A stretch of 12,472 nt of DNA from Puniceicoccales bacterium. GTDB taxonomy: Bacteria; Verrucomicrobiota; Verrucomicrobiia; Opitutales; UBA953. This document shows positions 1-6,904 of this stretch, piece by piece. The notes under the pieces are model-generated. The model was given only the letters and a program-made list of their open reading frames with translations, had not been told where the DNA came from and made no database searches. Numbering within the stretch: position 1 is the first letter of the stretch; every line of letters starts with the position of its first letter. Both the position numbers and the translations under genes were made by a program. The stretch covers positions 1 through 12,472 of the forward strand of contig JAITXH010000133.1 in assembly GCA_031284845.1 (NCBI GenBank), in the 5' to 3' direction.

Positions 1-974
1 CGGGTGCGGAAACCGAGATTTATGTTGTTATAGGTGCCACCGTCAAAACCGATTTCCAGACGATAGCTCAGGAAAATGGAAGAGCGTTCATCCAAACTCA
101 AGGTGACGGAGGGACCAAACTGCACAACGTCTGAAGGCAAGGCCTTCGCCGAAACTTTGTTTCGCGTCAAAACACTCGGATCCAAGGCAAACTTGGAAGT
201 AACATCGGCATCGGTGTCCAACAGCTCATGGGCATAGGCGACATCTAAAGTGAACTTCCACTTCAAATCCCATTCTTTGCCAACAAACCAGGAAAGTCCG
301 GTGCCAATTTTGGCGCGCAGAGAATCGTAGCCGAAATTATCCACTTTCAAACGCGAACCACTTCCCTTTTCCGTAAATGCACCCACTTCATAATGGTTGT
401 ATTCCAGACCAACATAGGGGTTCAAGTGCAGCGTGCTCTGGATCGGGAAAATCGTCCCCGCCGTAGTGAAAACTCCGGCATTCCAGCCGTCCGGGCTGGC
501 TTTATTGCGCCCCAAAATCGTATCGCGCCGGGCGTCATAGGTCGCGTAGCCGAAGGCCACGCCGGAATCCATAAAGAACCAGTCATTGAAGATATGGCTC
601 CAATAGCCGGTGGCATGCACGGCGTTCATACTGATGGAACCGCCGCCATTGTGCAGGGTGGCTTTCCCGTTGGTGTAGTCCAAAGCGACACCGACGAGAT
701 TGGTTCTTGAGAGCTGGTTGTCCGCGCCAACAGTGCCACCGTAGGTGTTGAAGTTGAAGACGGGATCATCGCCGCCTTTGCCGTTTTCGGCAAAATTGCC
801 GGAAGCCGTCACGTAAAATTCCCAATCGCGGCTGTATTCGGAAATGGCGGCGCGGTCATAACGGCGCTGTTCGAGGTGGGCGTGCAACTGCGCCGCAGAC
901 GCAGAAGCGGCGGAAGCAGGCATAGCCACCAATGAGGCATAGCCCAAAGGTGAAAGATTGTTTACCGTGGTGCT
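1..974 (-). repeat. Barrel-encoding direct repeat, copy 1 (left gene)
   Basis: This stretch encodes the pre-barrel segment (STTVNNLSPLGYASLVAMP) and the beta-barrel of the left gene. It aligns base for base with 6912-7876, apart from a 9-bp (3-codon) length difference near 150-200, in the loop after the DTDAD motif. By eye the DNA is about 85-90% identical, with exact blocks such as GTGCTCTGGATCGGGAAAAT (starting at 431) extending past 30 bp. The encoded protein is about 90% identical. The barrel proper begins at the RRYDR motif (852-866) and is expected to be about 290 residues in full, the usual size for PF03797 barrels. Confidence 0.93.
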
Positions 975-3900
975 CAGGCGGCCTGTTTCTGTTCTGTTCA
1001 GAAGGTAGCTCAGCGTATAGGCAGCATCCAGAGACTTGTGGGCGGAAAGCAATTCAGTGCGCAGCGCTTTGTCTTCATCGCTGCCAAGGCGCAATGCCTC
1101 GAGTTCATCTTTCACGCTCTGGTTGTCCAATTCGGGCAGACCCGGCAGCAATTCCAACCTCTCGGTCAACAATTGAGCGGCACCTTCCCGTGTCGCGCCG
1201 GACAAGCCTGCGAACACATCCCTGTTCGCGACGACCCAGTCTTTAAAGTGGTGAAACACGTCTGGCTGTGTGCTTCCTGCGGGCAAACCCACGCCCATGG
1301 GAATGGGAAGCGCGATCACGGAATCGAGTGCACCCAAAAAGTTTTTCAGTCCGTCGTGCGGTGAAAAACCGGAGACGCGGCCCAGTTCTTTTTGAGAAAC
1401 GAACAGCGCCGGCCCGCCTTGGCCGAGCGCAGAATATACGGTGCCGACGCCGATACCCGGCCCGACGAGGACGTATTTCTCATTCACGTTGTTCACGTTC
1501 TCCTCAATCTTCACTGAGCCTGCTACGGTGACTTCAGGAGCACCGCCGCCTGCTTTGATGATGAAGGGATATTCTCTGCCGCGTTCCGGGCGATCGGTAT
1601 TGGCGATCACGCGCACGGTGCCGTCCAAAACAGCCTTGCCGCCATAGATGATAGCGGAGGCAGAACCGCCATCCAATACGATGTCGAGGGTGCCCGTGGA
1701 TGTCTGGGTGAAATCGCCGTCCACAGTAATGCTATCGGGAGTATTTCCCGCAGAGAGGAAGGCTTCATTCACCAGATTGCCGCCGGTGTGGAAATGATTT
1801 CCGCCCTTCAATGTGCCACTGGCAACGCGGATCGTGCCTTTGAATGCGGCGCTGGCATCGCCGTCCAAAGTCAGCGTGTAATCGCCGCTTTTCAGGAAGA
1901 CGCCACCGACTTCACCGGACAGCCTGGCAGCTTCGAGGGTGGAATTGCCGATCGCGTTCCATTCGAGTATGCCGTTGCCGTAAGTGCGCAACTTTACGTC
2001 ATTCCAAGCACTTCTGTTGTTGCTGTTGAACCAGCCGTGCAAGCGGTCAAAGAAAGAGGAGTCCACGACGAGGATTCCGTCGTTGACGCCGAGAGTGCGC
2101 ACAGTGAAACCGGGATTGGCGGAGGAATCCAGAAAGGGCAAGTTCCAGACATCCAGACGAGCCGGGCCGGTTTTGATGATATTCCCCGTGCCGAGAACTT
2201 TCACCGCAGAACTATTGCCATAGACGATGTCGGCATCTTCGGGCCGCACATTGACATAGAGAGTGCTCACGATGCCGTCTTCATTGGTCTTCAATTGCAA
2301 ATCGTGTCCATTGCGGATGCCGACCTGCAAGTTGCCGCCAAGCACGGTGACATCGCCCAGGGCGGCTCCCGATGCGTTGAGGTTCCCCGTATGATCCGGC
2401 CCTACATACCGGAGTGTGCCCGGCCCGGAAATCATCAGTTGTGACCTGCCTTCCAGCGCACCCCGGAAATCCGCATCGGCGCTCTGGTTGATGTAAAAGA
2501 TGCGCGTGCTGTCGTTGCCGAAACGCACCACGCTGGTCTCGTCTGTCCCGATGCCGCCGGGAAGCATGTCGCGCAAAGAGGCATCCAGAATGGCTCCGTT
2601 TTGGAGTGAAGTGACTCCGGAGTAGCGTGGGTCTTCATCCAGGCGCAAGGTGTGCTTGACTCCAGTCTCGAGCCATTGCCCGTCAATGATGAGATTGCCC
2701 AGCCCTTTGACCTGTCCGCCGTAGGCAACGCTGGACGTGAGGTTAATTTGCAATGTGGCTTGGGGATCCACCGTCCCCACATTGGCTTGCGGGATGGCAT
2801 TGGCGTTGCGTGCGCTATCAATAATGAGTTTCCCCTCGGCCACTTCCACAATGGCCGGCAAGGCGATCTCGGGCGCAGACTCCCAAGCGAGCCAAACGGT
2901 GCCCGCTCCGTTCTTGGCCAGTGTGCCAATGCCGGTGATTTTGCCGTAGAAAATATCCGCCTGCGTGTCGTCGGCAGTCACGTTATCAGAATAAAAACGG
3001 AGAACACTGTTGCCGGTGACGGTGGCAGTCGCACTTCCCAAGGCCTGTGTGGTGACCTCCAGAATACCGCGATTCACGGTAACCGGGCCACTGAAGATGC
3101 CAACATTATCGCCGTGCAACACAACAGTCCCCGTGCCTTCTTTGACGATTCCGCCGGTGCCGTTGATCTTGCCGTTGTAAATGACATCGCCGGACTGCCC
3201 TGCTGTAGGGCCAAAAGTGACGGTCGCCGTCCCGATGATCAATTCCGCGTCTTTTTCGCCGGAAAGATTTTTGAACCACTGGTCGTTGCCGTTCAACAAC
3301 ACTCGCGCCCCTGAGCCGATCCACACATTGGAACTGCCGGTCAATACCTCGGCGGCGCGAAGTGACAAATCGCCATCCGAGACGAGAAATGCGCCGCTGA
3401 AATCGGGCTGTGCCTTATAAAGATTCAAGTCGCCGCCGCCCGTTTTTTCAAATGTGCCTGCGCCGGAAATATCGCCACGGATGCCGGGCGCGCGTGCGTC
3501 CGTGAATTCTGTGGCGACATCAAGGGTAAGTTTTGCACCTCCGTTGATAACAAAGTTGTCGGTTTCGGGCGGGAGGTTAGCCACGCTCCAGTTATTGGGG
3601 CCAAGCACCGACCCGGTAAATACCAACTCGCCCGCCCTGACCGTCGTCGTGCCGTGATAGTTCAAGGAATATCCGGGAGTCGAGTCGCCGGCGAGAATAA
3701 GCTTACCCTCTCCTTCTTTTACCACATGGCCCACCGAGGCCGGGTTTTCCGCGAAGCGGTCGGTGATCGAGCGCCGGTGGGTAGCGGTATTTCCGCCGGG
3801 CACTTCGAATATCACAGTGCCTGCCGTAGCCTCGTTAACGAGCACGTTGAAGGTGTCATATGTCGTAGAGAAGCCACCTAGAATGATGTCGCCCAAAGTA

Positions 3901-6845
3901 TCTTTCACGGCCAGACGCAAAGCGCCGTTTTCGACATAGGTGTTCCCCTTGTAAGTATAATCGTAAAGGGTCAATTCACCCGCACCCACTTTTGAGAAAT
4001 CGCCGTCGCCGACGACTGGAAGCGGCAAGCCCGCATTGCTCGAGCCTGCGGCCACGTTCACTTCCAGACGCCCTCCGGCGCTGATGGTGACTCCTTGTGC
4101 AGCGGGTAAGCTGTCGTAGTTAATGCGCAGGCGTCCGCCCTGGATTTCCACCGCTCCGGTGAAATCCGGATGGACTGCCGTGAGCGTGAGGCGCTGGGTG
4201 CCGATGTGGATGAGCTTGCCGGAGCTGACAATTTGCCCTGCAAATGCCAGTTCGTCGGCATTTGCAAGACCGCGGCCCGGTGTCACCACTGTCCATAAAA
4301 TCTCGCCTTCTTCGTCGCGCAGGAACTCGCCGTAGGCGTCGCGCAGGGGTTGTTTTTCAGAGGTCAACTCCGCCAGCCCGTTTTTCAAATAGTTGCGCGA
4401 AGTGCCTGCGGTAAAATCGGCAATCTGCGGATTGATCGGCAGTCCCTGCGTCGGCCCTTCCTGCAAGGTATTGAGGAAGTAAGCGGGTTGGGGATCGGGC
4501 GAGCGGGCATCCAAGCTGGCCAGTTCCCGGACCAATTCCCCCAACGCGCCTTCATCCACGCCGATAGTGAGATCAGCAGACCCCATATTGACCACCGAGC
4601 CTCGCTCGCCGAACAAGGCGCCAAACGTCTGCGGCTCAGTGCTGTTGACAGAGGTCCCGGTGTAGAGCACGACGCCGGAAGTGTAGCGGATGGTGTTGCC
4701 GCCGGAAGAGTTCAAGTTCAGCGCAGGCCGGGATTCCGCGTTTCCGTCATCAAGTTTCTGCACGACGGTGGCACCGAAATAAGTAGGATTGCCGCGCAAG
4801 GAGTAGTTGGAGTTGGTGAGCAGGATAAGGTTGCCTACACCGGTTATTTGCCCGGAGAAGGAAGAAAATTCGGCTTCCACCTCGCTCTGCCGCACGGTGA
4901 TGGTGCCGCGCCCCAACTCGACGCGCGTCTGCGGGTCGCCGGAGAAATTGTTAAACGTCTGGTTGGAATCCGCAAAGTGGAGTGTCGTCTCGCGCCCTGC
5001 TCCGGGACCGGCGGTCAAATGGACGGCGTGCGCATTCACAAAAGCGTTGCTACTCGTCGCGGTGAAGCTGAGATACACACCGTCTTCCACCGTCAGATTT
5101 CCAAAAAAGTTGGGCTGCTGTTTGTGGATTTCCGCGAAGCCAATATCGTGGGCGTCGCCTATCTGCCGCGTCCCGGCTATCGTGTTGAGTGTGCCTTGGT
5201 GCCCGATGAGCAATTCTCCACCCAGAGCACCGGATAATTCCGCATTCAAGGTGCCTGAATTGATTTGGACAATCTTGAGCAAGGTGCCGACGCCGATGTT
5301 CACGCGCCCGAAACCAAGCGTCTGCACGTTGGAATAGATGGCACCCTCCTGAATATCAATCAAGCCGGAGAAACGTCTCTCAGGCAAATCGTCCAAAGTC
5401 CCTGCACTTCCCGTAAGGGCAATGACGCCGGGACCTTGTTTGATAAATATCGAGCCTTCTTCTACCACGTTCCCGTCCGGGCCTCTTTGCGGCCCCATAC
5501 CCCAAAGTCGCCCTGCGTATTCACCGTCCCAATTCAAATCCTGAACGATGGTCAGCGCCGCGCTTTGCAAATCCACCACGTCGCCGCTTCCAGCCCATCC
5601 CCACATCGGCTCATCCCACGAGTGCGGGAGAGCACCGCTGACATAGCAGGACTGAAAATTGCGGATTTTCTGATCGGTTGAGATGGTGAAGGCATCGGCA
5701 AAACCCGCGTATTTTTCATTGGCCACACCTGCTGAGGCCGTGGGTGCCAAAGTGGGGAAATAGTAGAGGTAAGCAGTAGGTGAAGGAAACCAAGCTCCGC
5801 CTGCTACGTTATGGGTGATCGGCGAATCAGCCGGCGGAAAGATGCCGAAGGTGACACTCTCGGCTTCAGCGATAGCCCGCCCGCCCGCAGAGCTTAAGAT
5901 GAGGGTGCCGCTGGCGATATAGACCCGCCCGGTCAAGCCGCTGCCTGCAGCGGTATCATTGGTAATCTCAAAATCCCCGCCCCCGGTCTTGATCAGTTCG
6001 CCCCGGCCACGCACTTGGCCCACGCCGTAGTAAGACGTCCTCGGCTCAGGAGCCATGGGATCCACGGTGTTAACTCCGGTCTCGACGTGGACACCAATGC
6101 GGTAAGTGTCGTCTCTGCCTGTGTCCAATGTCGTCTGCTTGCTGGCATCGGATTGCAGATTTTGCACGAGATTATAGCGCAGGCGCACTGGCAGCGGAGA
6201 CTGGTCAAGGGAATAGGGCGGAGGCTGCGGTTCAAAGATGTTCGGCAGCGAATTTTGAAATGACAAGGTGGCGCTGTCTTTTAAAATCACCTCTTCAACG
6301 CCGACCACCCTCAACGAGGTCTCCCTGTATTGGTTGAGATAGCCGGAGACGATGAGCGTCGCCGCATCCTGCACATACAAGCTGCCTGCAAACGCACCGC
6401 GCTCCGCAGTCGTCGTGCCTGGCTTGACGCCCTCCTTGCTCACAAAGTCGTTCATGTAAGTAGGCACCCGCGAGCCATTGGTAATGAACGTCCGTCCGCC
6501 GAAGAATCCGCCATCCGTGCCGCTTTGCGTATCGTTCAATTCCTTTTGCCAGCCCTGATATTCCAAAGTGCCCTTCCCGGTGACGATGATGGTGCCGGCG
6601 GCATTGTAGGAATTAGGATCAAATATGTTCGGGAGCACATCGCTCAACCAACGCCCGGTGGTGGTGTCGCCGTAATTGGCTGTGATTGTCCATGTGGCGC
6701 TGTCGCTGATGATGGAGTCCTGCGCATGAACGTCGCCGGCAGCCGTTTGCTCGCCGTCGGTGCGTATGTCCACAGCGCTCGAACGGGAGGCGGAGAACGC
6801 CAGTGTGGCAGCAGCTGCGATGAATAGTATTTTAGAGAGTCTCAT
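1..6845 (-). CDS. Giant autotransporter (PATR-repeat passenger plus C-terminal barrel), 3'-truncated by window edge
   Basis: This is one uninterrupted reading frame of 2281 complete codons from ATG at 6845-6843 to the window edge. The homologous end of the neighbouring gene suggests that only part of an Arg codon, a Phe and the stop are missing, giving about 2283 aa. Residues 1-24 are a Sec signal peptide. Residues 25 to about 580 are a weakly repetitive N-terminal region with a Pro-rich stretch near 203 and an aromatic/Pro patch near 350. From about 280 to 1660 there are at least a dozen copies of the beta-strand motif G-x-G-x-L-x-K-x-G-x-G-x-L-x-L followed by an F/Y-S/T-G strand, typical of PATR/TIGR02601. 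Residues 1791-1841 carry a conserved LVGPG-GVGT block, 1842-1957 a long helical linker, and 1994 to the end an autotransporter barrel (PF03797 type). The protein is expected to be secreted by Sec, inserted by Bam and displayed on the cell surface, probably as an adhesin or structural surface protein. No protease or esterase motif was recognised. It has a single Cys (400). No Shine-Dalgarno sequence precedes the ATG; the signal peptide fixes the start. Confidence 0.95.
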   Translation of the reverse strand, partial: MRLSKILFIAAAATLAFSASRSSAVDIRTDGEQTAAGDVHAQDSIISDSATWTITANYGDTTTGRWLSDVLPNIFDPNSYNAAGTIIVTGKGTLEYQGWQKELNDTQSGTDGGFFGGRTFITNGSRVPTYMNDFVSKEGVKPGTTTAERGAFAGSLYVQDAATLIVSGYLNQYRETSLRVVGVEEVILKDSATLSFQNSLPNIFEPQPPPYSLDQSPLPVRLRYNLVQNLQSDASKQTTLDTGRDDTYRIGVHVETGVNTVDPMAPEPRTSYYGVGQVRGRGELIKTGGGDFEITNDTAAGSGLTGRVYIASGTLILSSAGGRAIAEAESVTFGIFPPADSPITHNVAGGAWFPSPTAYLYYFPTLAPTASAGVANEKYAGFADAFTISTDQKIRNFQSCYVSGALPHSWDEPMWGWAGSGDVVDLQSAALTIVQDLNWDGEYAGRLWGMGPQRGPDGNVVEEGSIFIKQGPGVIALTGSAGTLDDLPERRFSGLIDIQEGAIYSNVQTLGFGRVNIGVGTLLKIVQINSGTLNAELSGALGGELLIGHQGTLNTIAGTRQIGDAHDIGFAEIHKQQPNFFGNLTVEDGVYLSFTATSSNAFVNAHAVHLTAGPGAGRETTLHFADSNQTFNNFSGDPQTRVELGRGTITVRQSEVEAEFSSFSGQITGVGNLILLTNSNYSLRGNPTYFGATVVQKLDDGNAESRPALNLNSSGGNTIRYTSGVVLYTGTSVNSTEPQTFGALFGERGSVVNMGSADLTIGVDEGALGELVRELASLDARSPDPQPAYFLNTLQEGPTQGLPINPQIADFTAGTSRNYLKNGLAELTSEKQPLRDAYGEFLRDEEGEILWTVVTPGRGLANADELAFAGQIVSSGKLIHIGTQRLTLTAVHPDFTGAVEIQGGRLRINYDSLPAAQGVTISAGGRLEVNVAAGSSNAGLPLPVVGDGDFSKVGAGELTLYDYTYKGNTYVENGALRLAVKDTLGDIILGGFSTTYDTFNVLVNEATAGTVIFEVPGGNTATHRRSITDRFAENPASVGHVVKEGEGKLILAGDSTPGYSLNYHGTTTVRAGELVFTGSVLGPNNWSVANLPPETDNFVINGGAKLTLDVATEFTDARAPGIRGDISGAGTFEKTGGGDLNLYKAQPDFSGAFLVSDGDLSLRAAEVLTGSSNVWIGSGARVLLNGNDQWFKNLSGEKDAELIIGTATVTFGPTAGQSGDVIYNGKINGTGGIVKEGTGTVVLHGDNVGIFSGPVTVNRGILEVTTQALGSATATVTGNSVLRFYSDNVTADDTQADIFYGKITGIGTLAKNGAGTVWLAWESAPEIALPAIVEVAEGKLIIDSARNANAIPQANVGTVDPQATLQINLTSSVAYGGQVKGLGNLIIDGQWLETGVKHTLRLDEDPRYSGVTSLQNGAILDASLRDMLPGGIGTDETSVVRFGNDSTRIFYINQSADADFRGALEGRSQLMISGPGTLRYVGPDHTGNLNASGAALGDVTVLGGNLQVGIRNGHDLQLKTNEDGIVSTLYVNVRPEDADIVYGNSSAVKVLGTGNIIKTGPARLDVWNLPFLDSSANPGFTVRTLGVNDGILVVDSSFFDRLHGWFNSNNRSAWNDVKLRTYGNGILEWNAIGNSTLEAARLSGEVGGVFLKSGDYTLTLDGDASAAFKGTIRVASGTLKGGNHFHTGGNLVNEAFLSAGNTPDSITVDGDFTQTSTGTLDIVLDGGSASAIIYGGKAVLDGTVRVIANTDRPERGREYPFIIKAGGGAPEVTVAGSVKIEENVNNVNEKYVLVGPGIGVGTVYSALGQGGPALFVSQKELGRVSGFSPHDGLKNFLGALDSVIALPIPMGVGLPAGSTQPDVFHHFKDWVVANRDVFAGLSGATREGAAQLLTERLELLPGLPELDNQSVKDELEALRLGSDEDKALRTELLSAHKSLDAAYTLSYLLNRTETGRLSTTVNNLSPLGYASLVAMPASAASASAAQLHAHLEQRRYDRAAISEYSRDWEFYVTASGNFAENGKGGDDPVFNFNTYGGTVGADNQLSRTNLVGVALDYTNGKATLHNGGGSISMNAVHATGYWSHIFNDWFFMDSGVAFGYATYDARRDTILGRNKASPDGWNAGVFTTAGTIFPIQSTLHLNPYVGLEYNHYEVGAFTEKGSGSRLKVDNFGYDSLRAKIGTGLSWFVGKEWDLKWKFTLDVAYAHELLDTDADVTSKFALDPSVLTRNKVSAKALPSDVVQFGPSVTLSLDERSSIFLSYRLEIGFDGGTYNNINLGFRT
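975..1322 (-). other. Extended helical passenger-barrel linker, left gene
   Basis: These 116 residues (1842-1957) lie between the LVGPG block and the conserved pre-barrel segment. After an apolar Pro/Gly start, the sequence becomes rich in Leu, Glu, Asp, Lys and Arg without Gly-rich beta repeats, for example EGAAQLLTERLELL and VKDELEALRLGSDEDKALR. This looks alpha-helical and possibly amphipathic. The equivalent in the neighbour is only 38 residues, so about 78 residues are extra here. In autotransporters a helix threads the barrel pore, but this segment is much longer than needed for that. Its role is unknown. Confidence 0.8.
1323..1475 (-). other. Conserved LVGPG-GVGT block, left gene
   Basis: Residues 1791-1841 begin YVLVGPGIGVGTVYSALG and end GLKNFLGALD. 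Over the 51 residues about 30 match the block at 7991-8143 with no gaps. It follows the last beta-solenoid cap and precedes the linker. I do not recognise it as a named domain. It is well conserved between paralogues whose neighbouring passenger and linker have diverged, which suggests a shared role in secretion or folding near the membrane. Confidence 0.75.
1800..6015 (-). repeat. PATR-type beta-strand repeat region, left gene passenger
   Basis: Degenerate repeats each combine G-x-G-x-L-x-K-x-G-x-G-x-L-x-L with a strand of the form F/Y-S/T-G-x-x-x-V-x-x-G-x-L-x-V. Recognisable copies start near 6010, 5460, 4845, 4225, 4005, 3725, 3465, 3160, 2935, 2705, 2435, 2195 and 1905. Examples are GAGTFEKTGGGDLNLY and GTGGIVKEGTGTVVLHG. 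Some are decayed, such as GVGNLILLTNSNYSLRG, which lacks the Lys-Gly core. These repeats are known to build a right-handed beta-solenoid stalk. Spacing is irregular, so this is not a clean tandem DNA repeat prone to slippage. Confidence 0.85.
4245..4604 (-). other. Non-repeat loop insertion in passenger, left gene
   Basis: Between the landmark FGALFGE (residues 741-747, 4605-4625) and the next strand FAGQIV (from 4244) lie 120 residues. The first 18 or so continue the strand pattern. The rest is not beta-repeat-like: it is charged and probably partly helical, for example ALGELVRELASLDA and KQPLRDAYGEFLRDEEGE. The right gene has a different insertion of 87 residues at exactly the same landmark pair. 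This is best read as a domain or loop protruding from the beta-solenoid. Confidence 0.72.
6774..6845 (-). other. Sec signal peptide of the left autotransporter
   Basis: Residues 1-24 have a basic n-region (Arg2, Lys5), a hydrophobic core (ILFIAAAATLAFSA) and a likely signal peptidase I site after Ser-Ser-Ala24, followed by VDIRTDGE. It is of ordinary length, without the extended signal peptide region found in some proteobacterial autotransporters. It has no lipobox Cys, so lipidation is not expected. It is the strongest evidence that the ATG at 6845 is the real start. Confidence 0.88.
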
Positions 6846-6904
6846 GGGGCAATTTTCAGTTTTTCTGTGTATTGGTGATACGGAGAGTGTTGTGTTGGTG
6901 CAGA
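6846..6904 (-). other. 59-bp spacer between the two autotransporter genes
   Basis: Read on the minus strand from the TAA of the upstream gene to the ATG of the downstream gene, the spacer is A/C-rich and ends in ACTGAAAATTGCCCC directly before ATG. I see no AGGAG-like Shine-Dalgarno sequence, no inverted repeat with a T-run that would act as an intrinsic terminator, and no convincing -35/-10 pair. This fits co-transcription of the two genes, with translation of the second relying on an unstructured A-rich leader or on coupling. It is an inference from absence of signals, and a non-sigma70 promoter could be missed. Confidence 0.6.

Noticed and set aside
4350..5237. Plus-strand open frame of 295 codons opposite the left autotransporter
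   Set aside because: It is in the same codon-aligned antisense register as the other long plus-strand frames (1788-2444, 2652-3314, 6330-6827, 8822-9343). No convincing ribosome-binding site or domain was seen, and the sense strand is coding throughout.
6846..6904. Promoter or intrinsic terminator in the spacer
   Set aside because: I looked for -35/-10 elements and for a GC stem followed by a T-run on the minus strand and found neither convincingly.
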